The translations under genes were made by a program, and so were the position numbers. From NCBI GenBank assembly GCA_963797085.1, contig CAWCOA010000011.1, positions 62,001-126,000 of the forward strand: DNA of 64,000 bases, given 5' to 3'. How positions within the stretch are numbered: position 1 is the first letter of the stretch; each line of letters starts with the position of its first letter. The DNA is from JASJBU01 sp963797085 (GTDB lineage: Bacteria > Pseudomonadota > Gammaproteobacteria > Chromatiales > Chromatiaceae). This document shows positions 36,545-45,725 of the stretch, one piece after another. The notes beneath the pieces were generated by a model that did not search any database, was not told where the DNA came from, and saw only the letters and a list, made by a program, of their open reading frames with translations.

Positions 36545-37690
36545 TTAATCCCTGTTCAGGGATGTGTTTATCGCATAAAAATGCTGTTTTAAAAAGTTTG
36601 CAATAACATCAGCCATCTCATCGAAATAGGGGTTTTCCTGACCGTTGTATGGATTGCTTCGCCGCACCAGAAAAGAGTGGGGAAGATTCTCGTCGCTGAT
36701 ATGGATGATTTCAGCTCCGTTTGAAAGCCTGGTAGCGACTTCATCAGCTGCGACGCCAAAGGTCGAGAGAGTCACTGGAGAATCGATTTGGCTGGACCAT
36801 TCCAAAACGGCCTCGGGAGAAATTCTGGCATCCGCATAGGTCAAGGCAACAAAGGTGGGAACCTGCATGCGCCGCCCCATCTCATGCAGTCTTTGCAGGT
36901 AAGCGACTGATTCATCTCTCTCTGTATTACCGTTTCTCAGATTGCTCTCTATCAGACGCGAGAGTTGGCATACCCCATTGCCTAAACGATGCTTGTATTT
37001 CACCGGATTGGGCGGCAAATCCGTCTCCACTGTCATGCCTCTCAACCCAGGGGTACAGCTCAGGCTTGATATCGCTGCAAACGAACGTAACTCGATGGCC
37101 GGAGAGAAAAGCAGCAGGCCATGGATATCCGAACGCCTCAAGGCTGCATCGATAGAGAGCGCCCCACCCAGGGAGAATCCTCCAATGATGACCTTTCTGC
37201 CGACCAAAGAGGCTATTTGCAGACCCTTTTCCACCTCGTCGCGCCACTGCTCTGCCGACACTTCCAGCATGTCCCTGGTATCCGTACCATGCCCCGGCAA
37301 TAGCAGCGTTAATACATTGAAACCATGTGCATGCAGCAGTGCTGCGATATCATCCATGTAATAAGCAGAATCATTCAGCCCGTGGATAAGCAATACCGAG
37401 TATTCCGTGCGGTTTGGATAGAGGTGCGCCGTTGGTGCACTTGGCAGACGATAGCCCTCGCTTTGGCGTTCTATCTCCTGCAGTTTTTGCTGGCGATATT
37501 CGTCAAACATTTTGCGCCCCAGCAACTGGCAGCTGCTGTCGACGGTGCCACAGGCAACTTCTGTGGGCTTACTCGTCATTGGTGCCAAAGCACCCGCACA
37601 ACCAGCCAGCAGCCACACAGCCGACAGTAGAAGGCAGCCAAGCCGACATCTCAATCCAAGCTGTCTGAACTGCTCGATAGGTTTAGCCAT
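36545..37690 (-). CDS. alpha/beta-hydrolase lipoprotein (esterase/lipase-like)
   Basis: About 381 residues. A lipoprotein signal (GCLLLSAVWLLAGC, lipobox LAGC) anchors it to a membrane. The catalytic Ser is in GGFSLGG, a likely Asp lies in TYADARISPEAV, and a His in NLPHSFLVRR near the end, giving a monoacylglycerol-lipase-like triad. The oxyanion segment is VLLIHGLNDSAYYM. Substrate unknown. The start overlaps the stop of the membrane protein gene upstream (the stop is at 37683-37685 and the ATG at 37688-37690 on the minus strand), so the two are cotranscribed and probably coupled. Confidence 0.8.
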   Translation of the reverse strand: MAKPIEQFRQLGLRCRLGCLLLSAVWLLAGCAGALAPMTSKPTEVACGTVDSSCQLLGRKMFDEYRQQKLQEIERQSEGYRLPSAPTAHLYPNRTEYSVLLIHGLNDSAYYMDDIAALLHAHGFNVLTLLLPGHGTDTRDMLEVSAEQWRDEVEKGLQIASLVGRKVIIGGFSLGGALSIDAALRRSDIHGLLLFSPAIELRSFAAISSLSCTPGLRGMTVETDLPPNPVKYKHRLGNGVCQLSRLIESNLRNGNTERDESVAYLQRLHEMGRRMQVPTFVALTYADARISPEAVLEWSSQIDSPVTLSTFGVAADEVATRLSNGAEIIHISDENLPHSFLVRRSNPYNGQENPYFDEMADVIANFLKQHFYAINTSLNRD

Positions 37691-38846
37691 GTCCTCTATC
37701 ACTACTCAAATGTACCTGTTGCCGCTCGCCAAAATCCGGCTCGATGACCTTCAGTTCTTCTTCGTCATGCGCTTTTGCCTCGGGTGCGAAACAAAGCCGT
37801 TTTTGGAAAATCAACAACTGCCTCACTACAGGGTCTTCTGTCAGCTTGTCGCAGAATAGCTGAAATCCCAAGGCATTGATCTTAGTAACAGCTGCAAGTT
37901 TCTCCATCAATTGCGCATCCCGGCAAACCGGAAGCATATCGAATACCGTTCTGATCTGATGTTTACGCAACACCACCACATCGTCCTTGAAGTAGACATA
38001 GAGACCGGCCTGCCCCACCCAATCGATGATCTGTCCTGGATTGAATGCAGTACGAACCACCAGCTCGATGAAATTGGCGTTCGCGAGGTTTTGTGCGTCA
38101 ACTATACCCAGTTCCACGAGCCGGGCCCTGTCATAGGTGTGAATGCCTTCGATCATATTCAGCGGTAGTGAATCGGCACTGCGTTTGCTGCGAAAGATCA
38201 GCGGAAACTGCTCTTTGAGAAAGATCAGCGCCCGATTGGGAAACCAGCCAACGAGAAATGCAATCACCGGCAACCCGGCCTGCATCGGGCGCAAGGCTTC
38301 AATGCCATGAATCAGATGGGCAATCATCAGTGAGAGGATCGGCGCCAGGATCATGCGGATGCCGGCGTGAAAATAGACCGAGGGTGCCAGATCACCGGCA
38401 TTCAACCTGTGCAGTATGCTTTGTGTCGACCAGAGAAAGGCCCCTACGAAGGCAAGGCTCATCACTGCCATGTTTTGAATTCGCATCGACTGCAGGACAT
38501 CCTTTTCCGCCAGACTGACACCTGTGAGCAGGAAATTCACCTTACCTTCATGCTCGACAACCATATCGGCGCCAAACAGCAGGGAGACAAAACCCAGGAT
38601 GGCTATCAACCAGGAGAAGATCACCGGCATGCGGAAATCACGTGCGGCATACTGCTCGGCCACCCGGTTGCGGGCAAATTCCACCACGTCCTCGGCAAGC
38701 GCCAGCATGTCAACCACCCGGGCGAATTCTGCCGCTTTCTTGGTACGTCGCACCAACAGAAACGAAAGCAGCGTTACCGGCATGAAACCGCTTAAAAAAA
38801 GTGCCAAAAACCCCTTAAAAATGGGTGAATATTCGATACCTTCCAT
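37683..38846 (-). CDS. multi-pass membrane protein of unknown function
   Basis: About 387 residues. It has at least four membrane helices: GFLALFLSGFMPVTLLSFLL near the start, VIFSWLIAILGFVSLLFGA, MAVMSLAFVGAFLWSTQSIL and LAPILSLMIAHLIHG. A cytoplasmic C-terminal part of ~170 residues includes short helix-hairpin-like stretches (LVELGIVDAQNLANANF). I do not recognise the family. GGGAGG lies six bases before the chosen ATG at 38846. It is paired with the lipoprotein esterase that follows. Confidence 0.6.
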   Translation of the reverse strand: MEGIEYSPIFKGFLALFLSGFMPVTLLSFLLVRRTKKAAEFARVVDMLALAEDVVEFARNRVAEQYAARDFRMPVIFSWLIAILGFVSLLFGADMVVEHEGKVNFLLTGVSLAEKDVLQSMRIQNMAVMSLAFVGAFLWSTQSILHRLNAGDLAPSVYFHAGIRMILAPILSLMIAHLIHGIEALRPMQAGLPVIAFLVGWFPNRALIFLKEQFPLIFRSKRSADSLPLNMIEGIHTYDRARLVELGIVDAQNLANANFIELVVRTAFNPGQIIDWVGQAGLYVYFKDDVVVLRKHQIRTVFDMLPVCRDAQLMEKLAAVTKINALGFQLFCDKLTEDPVVRQLLIFQKRLCFAPEAKAHDEEELKVIEPDFGERQQVHLSSDRGHG

Positions 38847-39254
38847 TTGTACCTCCCTGGTCCTGAGACTATCTGGGCGAACTAACGCGGCAACCCACAC
38901 AGCTTGTTCCCTGTCTGCCTGGTGGATTACAGCATTTTTGGCGAGGACCTAAAAACACCACTCATTAATAAGGAAGCTTAGAAGAAACCAAGGAAATTGG
39001 TATGTATTTGCGTTGCCTATGTCTATCGAAACAGTGGGTATAACCGATATCCACGTACCTCAATTTGATTCTACGGTGTCACAGTGAATGTCAGTCGATA
39101 CGTATGACACGCTGCGTAGGCTGGTTCACCCCGTGGCGAAAATCGGCAAGTCTGGCTGGCGGGACTGATCCACACGCTTTTCGCGGTAACAGACGTTTTG
39201 CCATCAAAAACATCATTTGCATTAATCGACTTTGAAAATAGAGGTTTAAGGAAC
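38847..39254. promoter_or_regulatory. divergent promoter region upstream of oxyR with inverted repeat
   Basis: 408 bases between the membrane protein gene (minus) and oxyR (plus). GTGTCA (39076-39081) is mirrored by TGACAC (39105-39110), with an inner TGTCA at 39089-39093 and TGACA at 39105-39109 spaced by 11 bases. T-N11-A dyads are the usual binding site of LysR-family regulators, so this may be the OxyR autoregulatory site. No clear -10/-35 pair was identified. Confidence 0.35.
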
Positions 39255-40166
39255 GTGAAACTAACTGAACTCGCCTACGTTGTCGCCGTCGCTCGTGAAG
39301 GCCACTTCGGCAGGGCGGCCGCATCCTGCTTCGTGACCCAGCCAACCCTGAGTATTTGGGTCAAGCGGTTGGAAGAGACGCTAAATCTGCATATCTTTGA
39401 GCGTAACTACAACGAAGTGATCCCGACCAATGCCGGGGAGCGGATCATCACACAAGCGAAGCGGATCCTGGAGGAGGTCGCGCTCCTGGAGCAAATTGCG
39501 AGCTCCGGTGGCGACGAACTCGCCGGTCTGCTGCGTTTGGGGGCGATCTACACCATTGGCCCTTATCTGCTGCCGCGGCTGATTCCAACCCTACGCCAGA
39601 GAACCCCAAACATGCCACTGCTAGTTGAGGAGAACTTCACGGCACGTCTTGCCGAACGATTACAAAAGGGGGAAATGGACGCGATTATTGTTTCCCTGCC
39701 CTTTCAGGAACCAGGGATTTCAATCGAACCACTCTATAATGAGCCCTTCGTCATGCTGTTGCCCGACGATCACCCTCTCGCATGGCAGGAGACAATTAGG
39801 AGCGATGAATTGGAACGAGAGACGGTGCTGCTTCTTGGACCGGGTCACTGCTTCCGCGACCAAGTGCTGGCCGTCTGCCCCGGCTGCGCCAGCCAAGATC
39901 GGTTAGCGGGAAGTTTAGAGGGCGGTTCCCTGGAGACCATACGCTACATGGTAGCCAGTGGCATGGGTGTGAGTGTCCTCCCCTGCACCGCTGCCAAGGG
40001 TTTCGACAAGACCCACAGCCTCGGTACCGTGCGCCCTTTTGCCGGTCACCCGCCGATGCGTCAAGTGGCCATCGCTTGGCGCGCCTCCTATCCGCGCCCA
40101 CAGGCTATCGCCGCCGTCGCCGCGGCCATATGGGATTGCCATCGCGAGTGTATCTCCGGCCCATGA
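39255..40166 (+). CDS. oxyR: peroxide-sensing LysR-family regulator OxyR
   Basis: About 303 residues. The N-terminal winged helix-turn-helix reads HFGRAAASCFVTQPTLSIWVKRLEE. In the sensor domain the two redox cysteines occur nine residues apart in GHCFRDQVLAVC, the same spacing as C199 and C208 of E. coli OxyR, which form the disulfide on reaction with hydrogen peroxide. The frame opens at 39198, but the GTG at 39255 (KLTELAYVVAVAREGHFGRA follows) gives the standard family N-terminus, with AAGGAA just upstream. It lies 296 bases upstream of katG on the same strand, a typical regulator-target pair. Confidence 0.92.
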   Translation: MKLTELAYVVAVAREGHFGRAAASCFVTQPTLSIWVKRLEETLNLHIFERNYNEVIPTNAGERIITQAKRILEEVALLEQIASSGGDELAGLLRLGAIYTIGPYLLPRLIPTLRQRTPNMPLLVEENFTARLAERLQKGEMDAIIVSLPFQEPGISIEPLYNEPFVMLLPDDHPLAWQETIRSDELERETVLLLGPGHCFRDQVLAVCPGCASQDRLAGSLEGGSLETIRYMVASGMGVSVLPCTAAKGFDKTHSLGTVRPFAGHPPMRQVAIAWRASYPRPQAIAAVAAAIWDCHRECISGP

Positions 40167-40313
40167 TTACGGGCTCCCTTGTATACCCACTAAAACCAAG
40201 GGAATAACAGACCAGTCATGGGACGCTGCGCTGGGGTCATAGACAGCTGGGGGACGTGCCGACAGGCATCCGAGCTGTCCGAATAGTTCGCAATTAAAAA
40301 CAGCTATCGTACC

Positions 40314-40338
40314 GATTGAGCAATACAATTTCTCAATC
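40314..40338 (+). promoter_or_regulatory. candidate LysR-type operator upstream of katG
   Basis: A perfect 7-bp dyad GATTGAG (40314-40320) and CTCAATC (40332-40338) with an 11-base spacer. It fits the T-N11-A half-site geometry of LysR regulators, and OxyR is encoded directly upstream. It does not match the E. coli OxyR ATAG/CTAT tetranucleotide pattern, so the assignment is inference. Its centre is ~137 bases upstream of the katG start. Confidence 0.35.
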
Positions 40339-40462
40339 ATGCAATCTTTTACAATACTTTATTTCCTAATACCTGCCAACAGTCTGACAGGACAAAGGTG
40401 TCAACAGGGCGACTGACGGCGCCCAAATGACGACCCCATTCACCACTGGAGGAGATAACTGT

Positions 40463-42660
40463 ATGTTCAAAAAAACCATACCACTGGTCGCAGCCATAGC
40501 GATCGCGATTGCGCCGGCGGCACAATCGGAGAACATGTTCAGCGGAAAAGCCAAACCAAACAGCTTCTGGTGGCCGGATCAGGTGGATCTCGGTCCGCTC
40601 CGAGACCACGATGACAAATCCAATCCGTACGGTGATGACTTCGACTACGCCAAGGCCTTCAATAGCGTCGACCTCAAGGCACTGAAAGCGGACATCGAAA
40701 AAGTACTGACCACGTCACAGGACTGGTGGCCTGCGGACTGGGGTCACTATGGCGGCCTGATGATCAGGATGGCCTGGCATAGCGCAGGAACCTACCGCGT
40801 ACATGACGGACGCGGCGGTGCCGATGGCGGCCAGCAACGATTCGAGCCGCTCAACAGCTGGCCTGATAACGCCAGCCTGGACAAGGCACGCCGCCTGTTG
40901 TGGCCGGTCAAGCAGAAATACGGGCGTAATGTCTCCTGGGCAGACCTGATGATACTGGCCGGTAACGTCGCGCTGGAATCGATGGGTTTCGAAACCCTGG
41001 GCTTCGCTGGTGGCCGCGTGGACGACTGGGAATCTGACCTGGTTTACTGGGGCCCCGAGACCAAGATGCTCGGCAACGACAAGCGCTACAACAAGGACGG
41101 CGAACTCGAAAAGCCGTTGGCAGCAGTGCAGATGGGTCTGATCTATGTGAATCCGGAAGGCCCCAGCGGTAATCTCGATCCGGTCTCTGCTGCCAAAGAC
41201 ATACGCGAATCATTCGGCCGCATGGCGATGAATGATGAGGAGATCGTCGCGTTGATCGCCGGTGGGCATACCCTTGGCAAGAACCACGGTGCAGTGAAAG
41301 CTGACTGCGTGGGCCCGGAGCCTGCCGCTGCCGCTATCGAAGAGCAGGGACTGGGCTGGAAGAACAAGTGCGGTAAAGGCAATGCTGAAGACACCATGAC
41401 CAGCGGCCTGGAAGGTGCCTGGACCCAGACGCCTACCGCCTGGTCTATCCTGTTCCTCAATAACCTGTTCACGTTCGAGTGGGAGCAGCAGAAGACACCT
41501 GCTGGCGCAACAGTCTGGGTGCCGACCGATAAAAGTGCACATACAGCCGTACCGGACGCCCACGTCAAGGATAAACGCAATCCGCCTGTCATGCTGACGA
41601 CCGACCTCGCTCTGAAGGAAGACCCCGGCTTCCGCAAGATCGCCGAGCGTTTCCTGAAGAACCCGAAGGAGTTCGACAAGGCTTTCGCCAAGGCATGGTT
41701 CAAACTGACGCATCGTGACCTGGGTCCGCGTGCCCGCTACCTGGGCAGTGAGGTTCCGGAAGAAGTATTCATCTGGCAGGATCCGGTTCCGGCTGCCGAT
41801 CACAAGATCAGTGCCAGAGGAAGCGGACGAGCTGAAAGCCAAGATCCTGAAATCCGGTTTGACCGTACCTGAGCTGGTCAGAGCGGCATGGGCATCAGCT
41901 TCTACCTATCGCGGCTCAGATATGCGCGGTGGTGCCAACGGTGCGCGTGTACGACTTGCTCCACAGAAGGACTGGGAAGCCAACGACCCGAAAGAACTGG
42001 CCAAGCGTGCTGGAGAAGCTTGAGGAAATCAAAAAGGACTCCGGCAGCAAGGTCTCCATGGCTGACCTGATCGTGCTCGGCGGTGCTGCAGCGATCGAGA
42101 AGGCGGCCAAAGATGCCGGTCACGAGGTCAAGGTTCCATTCAAACCAGGTCGTGGTGACGCGACACAGGAGATGACCGACGTGCATTCCTTCGCCGTACT
42201 GGAACCGAAGGCAGATGCCTTCCGTAACTACTACAACGACGGTGCTTACGGCTCTCCTGCTGACATGCTGGTCGAGAAGTCCGACCTGTTGACCCTGACA
42301 GTACCGGAGATGACCGCACTGGTCGGTGGTATGCGTGCATTGGGCGCGAATGCCGGCGGCTCTAAGCATGGTGTGTTCACCGACAAGCCGGGACAGCTGA
42401 GCAACGACTTCTTCGTCAACCTGCTCGACATGTCCACCACGTGGGCGCCATCGAAGGAAGAAGGCGTGTACGAAGGTCGTGACCGCAACAGCGGCAAGCT
42501 GAAATGGACTGCGACACCTGTCGACCTGGTGTTCGGTTCCAACTCGGAACTCAGGGCAGTCGCTGAAGCCTATGCCTCTGACGATGGCGAGAAGAAGTTC
42601 ATCGACGACTTCGTCAAGGCCTGGACCAAGGTGATGAACAACGACCGCTTCGAGATCTGA
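40463..42660 (+). pseudogene. katG: periplasmic catalase-peroxidase KatG, two +1 frameshifts
   Basis: The translated pieces together give ~730 residues covering both KatG halves. The N-terminus MFKKTIPLVAAIAIAIAPAA is a signal peptide, so the enzyme would be periplasmic. Active-site elements are intact: the distal motif RMAWHSAGTYR, the Tyr of YVNPEGP and Met of MAMNDEE that form the Met-Tyr-Trp cross-link, and the proximal haem His in GGHTLGKNHG. The frame breaks at an extra A near 41816 (after ADHKIS) and an extra C near 42006 (ELAK/VLEKLEEI); removing each restores family sequence. The broken region is the C-terminal structural half. GGAGGAG precedes the ATG. Real decay or error must be settled by reads. 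Confidence 0.85.
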
Positions 42661-42674
42661 AGGTGAACGGATAG

Positions 42675-42746
42675 CGCCCGGGTGTTATCCCGGGCGTTCC
42701 TCATTCAAACTTACGAGCCCCTCCTGACAAGGAGGGGCTTTTTTTA
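42675..42746 (+). terminator. double hairpin terminator after katG
   Basis: Two hairpins in series. CGCCCGGG (42675-42682) pairs with CCCGGGCG (42689-42696). Then AGCCCCTCCT (42716-42725) pairs with AGGAGGGGCT (42730-42739) and runs straight into seven Ts (to 42746), a classical rho-independent terminator. Confidence 0.85.
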
Positions 42747-42828
42747 TCCGCCCTTATGTGGAGCAGTTCAAAGCGTTGCCGACTTCTCTGTGTACTCCCA
42801 ATAAGATCATTACAATACAGATATCGAT

Positions 42829-43065
42829 ATGTTACAGATGCTGGTGAACGTCACGCTTTTCCAGTGTTTGAGCAAATCACAACTCGACGAGATCGCCTTC
42901 CTTGGCGATATGCGCAGCTACAGAAAAAAAACTACATCATCCAGAGCAAGGATGATTCTACGGACTATCTGTTCGTGCTCCTCTCCGGCTGTGTCATTTC
43001 ATTATGTGGCATCAAGGCTGGTATTGATAAGGTTCTGGTTTCATCATCACCGATGAATGACCTTT
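42829..43065 (+). pseudogene. CRP-type cyclic-nucleotide-binding regulator, N-terminal remnant
   Basis: Joining two frames gives the start of a cNMP-binding domain: LFQCLSKSQLDEIAFLGDMR then YRKK, continued by YIIQSKDDSTDYLFVLLSG and VISLCGIK. The frame changes at a run of eight As (42924-42931), consistent with one base lost in the homopolymer. The protein stops near 43065, before the helix-turn-helix and about 140 residues short of a CRP-family regulator. No ribosome binding site is obvious. It lies between the katG terminator and a convergent gene. Confidence 0.6.
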
Positions 43066-43087
43066 AATGAGGTGTGAGGCAGGCAGA

Positions 43088-43630
43088 CTAGAGTCCCTGC
43101 CGGGCTGCCTCTTTTTGCAGGGCATCCAGTTCGTTCACGTAGTACGCAACAGAGATACCCAGCTTGCGGGTCCAGGCGAGTTCTACACGCCAGTGCTGAC
43201 CAGGCAGTTGCCAGACGTTTTTCAACTCGGCCTCACCACGCCGAATCGCGCTGATCTGCCGCGACTTGTTTTTTGTATTGTCCGGGTATTCACTCAGATC
43301 CTGGTAGTTGCCGTATCGGCGCTGCAGGCGTCTTCTGAGATCCTTCATGGTCGCCAGGGTCTTTGGTTCATAGGTATGCAGAACTTTATAGATGATGCCT
43401 TTGTAGGACATGACAAAGATCTTTTCATTATCCTGACTAAAGATCACGCCTGATCTCTCACCATGGGTCTGCGGTCGCATCTCAGCAGGGGTTTTTTCAA
43501 GCTGCTGACTGAGACTGCCACCCAGGCAATACTTTTTGAACACCTTTCGGACGCATTCTTCGGCAGCGAAACCAGGGGCGTTATGAAATAACAGGAGCAA
43601 GGGAAAAATAAGGATGGCAGATCGTTTCAT
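43088..43630 (-). CDS. hypothetical secreted protein, 180 aa
   Basis: The N-terminus MKRSAILIFPLLLLFHNAPGFA is a signal peptide cut after GFA, giving AEECVRKVFKKYCLGG as the mature start, with two cysteines (in EECV and KYCLGG) that could form a disulfide. The rest is a compact alpha/beta domain with a basic helix (DLRRRLQRRYGNYQ) and a strand-rich end (WQLPGQHWRVELAWT). I do not recognise the family. It is the last gene of a minus-strand run that also includes the Mut7-C and xthA genes. Confidence 0.65.
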   Translation of the reverse strand: MKRSAILIFPLLLLFHNAPGFAAEECVRKVFKKYCLGGSLSQQLEKTPAEMRPQTHGERSGVIFSQDNEKIFVMSYKGIIYKVLHTYEPKTLATMKDLRRRLQRRYGNYQDLSEYPDNTKNKSRQISAIRRGEAELKNVWQLPGQHWRVELAWTRKLGISVAYYVNELDALQKEAARQGL

Positions 43631-43645
43631 TGGTGCATGTCTATG

Positions 43646-44422
43646 TCAGTTAAATTCACCCTGCCTCTCGGCAGTCATTTCATTTTGCAGCTCGCCGATC
43701 CATGCCTGCATGGCTTGGTAGTGGTGTCCCTTCCAATAGACATGAGCGCAGCCGGCGCAGCGCCAGAATGCACTATGCTGACTGGCCACCCCTGCCGGCA
43801 GACTTTCCAGCACTTCGCTGAGTGCTACGGATTCCAGCAGACCGTTGCATTCCATACAGCGAGTGAAAGGGCGGAACATTTTTTCCAAATGCAGGCGCTT
43901 CATTACCTGGAGCAGTTGCTCTCTGGGATGTTCCGAACGAATGTAACAGCCATGAGTGATTTGCCTGCGCATCAGCAATGCCCGGTCCCGGGTCAGCAAG
44001 ACCCTGCCCTGATCTGCGGATAAACAAGCCAGCCGTGCATCCCCTGCATCGTTGTAAAAGAGTGTATCGAAACCCAGCATGCGAAGTAAGTGGGCCAGCT
44101 TACCCAGATGCGCATCAGCCAGAAAGCGTGGATCACGCAGTGGTTTCTGTCGCAGTCGCAGCAACGGCGATACATCCAATGCCTCGAAAACCGGGTACAC
44201 ACTGACCCGATCACCATCCTGCAAAGGGTGCTCCAGACCGACCGAAACACCATTTAGCAGTATTACCTCCACCTCAGTGTGCGGCACACCCAGGGTTTCA
44301 ATCAGATGCCGTACCGGAACCGGTGCTTCGAAGCGCTGTTCGAAATCCCGCTTACGCTGTTCCTGGGGTAGAAAATCGTTGAGCTCTTCGTAAAACCTGA
44401 AGAGCGCCCGGGCCCTGGACAT
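43646..44422 (-). CDS. Mut7-C RNase-domain protein with ubiquitin-like N-terminus
   Basis: 258 residues. Residues ~8-85 form a ThiS/ubiquitin-like beta-grasp domain (FRFYEELNDFL and LQDGDRVSVYPVFEALD). Residues ~95-240 are a Mut7-C domain, a PIN-like nuclease fold: LADAHLGKLAHLLRMLGFDT, then VLLTRDRALLMRR, followed by two cysteine pairs (CMECNGLLESV and CAGCAHVYWKG) that probably bind zinc. Such proteins are predicted RNases; the target is unknown. It starts 5 bases after xthA and is in the same operon. Confidence 0.82.
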   Translation of the reverse strand: MSRARALFRFYEELNDFLPQEQRKRDFEQRFEAPVPVRHLIETLGVPHTEVEVILLNGVSVGLEHPLQDGDRVSVYPVFEALDVSPLLRLRQKPLRDPRFLADAHLGKLAHLLRMLGFDTLFYNDAGDARLACLSADQGRVLLTRDRALLMRRQITHGCYIRSEHPREQLLQVMKRLHLEKMFRPFTRCMECNGLLESVALSEVLESLPAGVASQHSAFWRCAGCAHVYWKGHHYQAMQAWIGELQNEMTAERQGEFN

Positions 44423-44427
44423 GTCAT

Positions 44428-45243
44428 CTAATAATCAAATTCCGCCCACACCGGGCAGTGATCCGAGGGCTTCTGCATAGCGCGGATATCATACGCAATG
44501 CCCGCATCGACACAGTGCTCATTGAGGATACCGGTGGCCAGCAACAGATCGATCCGCAGCCCACGTTTCGGTTCCCGGTCAAAACCACGGCTGCGGTAGT
44601 CAAACCAGCTGAAACGGTCATCCACCTCCGGGTGGCAGGTGCGATAGGTATCATACAGGCCCCAGGCCCTCAACTTTTCCAGCCACTCGCGCTCCTCGGG
44701 CAGAAAACTGCACTTGCCGGTTTTCAACCAGCGCTTTGCATTGTCCGGACCGATTCCGATATCCATATCCAACGGAGCAATGTTCATATCCCCGATCACC
44801 AGCAGCGGATCCGCCGGATCGTGATTTGCTTCGAGGTGACTGAGCAGGTCTGCATAGAATTTCCGTTTGGCGGGAAATTTGATTTCATGGTCGCGACTCT
44901 CGCCTTGAGGAAAATAACCATTGAGGATGGTCACCGTCCCTCCCTTGGGTGTTTCATAGCGCCCGATGATCATGCGCCGCTGCGCATCTTCGTCATCCGT
45001 CGTAAAACCTTTCTGCAGCTCCAGGGGCTCCCGAAGGGAGAGCAGGGCTACGCCATAGTGGGTCTTTTGGCCATGGTACTGAGCCTGGTAGCCGAGCCCG
45101 TTGATCATTTCCAGCGGGAAATCAGCATCCTGCACCTTGGTCTCCTGAATACCGATCACATCCGGTGCGTAGAGATCCCGCAGTTTGGTCAGTTGATGCT
45201 CACGGGTGCGGATACCATTGGTGTTGAAGGAGATGACTTTCAT
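44428..45243 (-). CDS. xthA: exodeoxyribonuclease III
   Basis: 271 residues of the EEP/AP-endonuclease family. Visible motifs: NTNGIRTREHQL at the start (metal-site Asn), GIQETKVQDADFP (catalytic Glu), MNIAPLDMDIG (Asp/Asn pair), and SDHCPVWAEFDY at the end (Asp-His). It cuts DNA at abasic sites and removes 3' blocking groups left by peroxide. It is followed closely by the Mut7-C gene. The oxidative-damage theme fits the OxyR/KatG genes 2-5 kb away. Confidence 0.93.
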   Translation of the reverse strand: MKVISFNTNGIRTREHQLTKLRDLYAPDVIGIQETKVQDADFPLEMINGLGYQAQYHGQKTHYGVALLSLREPLELQKGFTTDDEDAQRRMIIGRYETPKGGTVTILNGYFPQGESRDHEIKFPAKRKFYADLLSHLEANHDPADPLLVIGDMNIAPLDMDIGIGPDNAKRWLKTGKCSFLPEEREWLEKLRAWGLYDTYRTCHPEVDDRFSWFDYRSRGFDREPKRGLRIDLLLATGILNEHCVDAGIAYDIRAMQKPSDHCPVWAEFDY

Positions 45244-45315
45244 TAGACAAACCCGATTATTAGTAATTTGATGCGGCTCGACTTGGATGGACTCGCCGGC
45301 AGACAGATCGGCAGA

Positions 45316-45621
45316 TCATAGAACCTCCCCGGTTTCCTTCTCGCCCATTTCGAACCCATGCCGGTAAGCCTTGCCCCAGGGTAGAAATTCCTGACCGGCG
45401 AGGTAATCATCCGGATCGACTTCAATCAGCTCAAGCAGCGGTTCTAGATGGTTCTTTTCCCTCAGGACCCGAATCATGCCATTTGCATAGCCCCGGTTGT
45501 ACCAGAGCTGGAGATCGCTTTCGCTCTGGGCGAGGTCGGCCGTCTCCGCATACAGCTGCTGCACCAGTTGCAACAACCGCTGCAGGGTGGCTTGTTTATC
45601 CTTGTCAGTCATTGCTTGCAT
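45316..45621 (-). CDS. conserved hypothetical protein, ~102 aa
   Basis: A small cytoplasmic protein, helical in the first half (KQATLQRLLQLVQQLYAETADLAQ) and with an aromatic/charged second half (LQLWYNRGYANGMIRVLRE, then GKAYRHGFEMGEKETGEVL). I do not recognise a named family. Start is unclear: ATG at 45621 and ATG at 45612 are both possible, and the frame opens with TTG at 45636. It sits between xthA and the divergent YaaA-TatD gene. Confidence 0.6.
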   Translation of the reverse strand: MQAMTDKDKQATLQRLLQLVQQLYAETADLAQSESDLQLWYNRGYANGMIRVLREKNHLEPLLELIEVDPDDYLAGQEFLPWGKAYRHGFEMGEKETGEVL

Positions 45622-45725
45622 GAAATCTCGCGACAACCCTGCATGGATTGCGGTTGTTTTTCCATCCTCGTCTGGCGAAGATGTGGAGTATAAGACTTTG
45701 TGGGTAAATTATTCTAGGATCATCC

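Noticed and set aside
40167..40462. E. coli-type OxyR site (ATAG/CTAT tetranucleotides spaced by 7)
   Set aside because: ATAG and CTAT occur near 40284-40306 but are separated by 17 bases, which does not fit the OxyR spacing.
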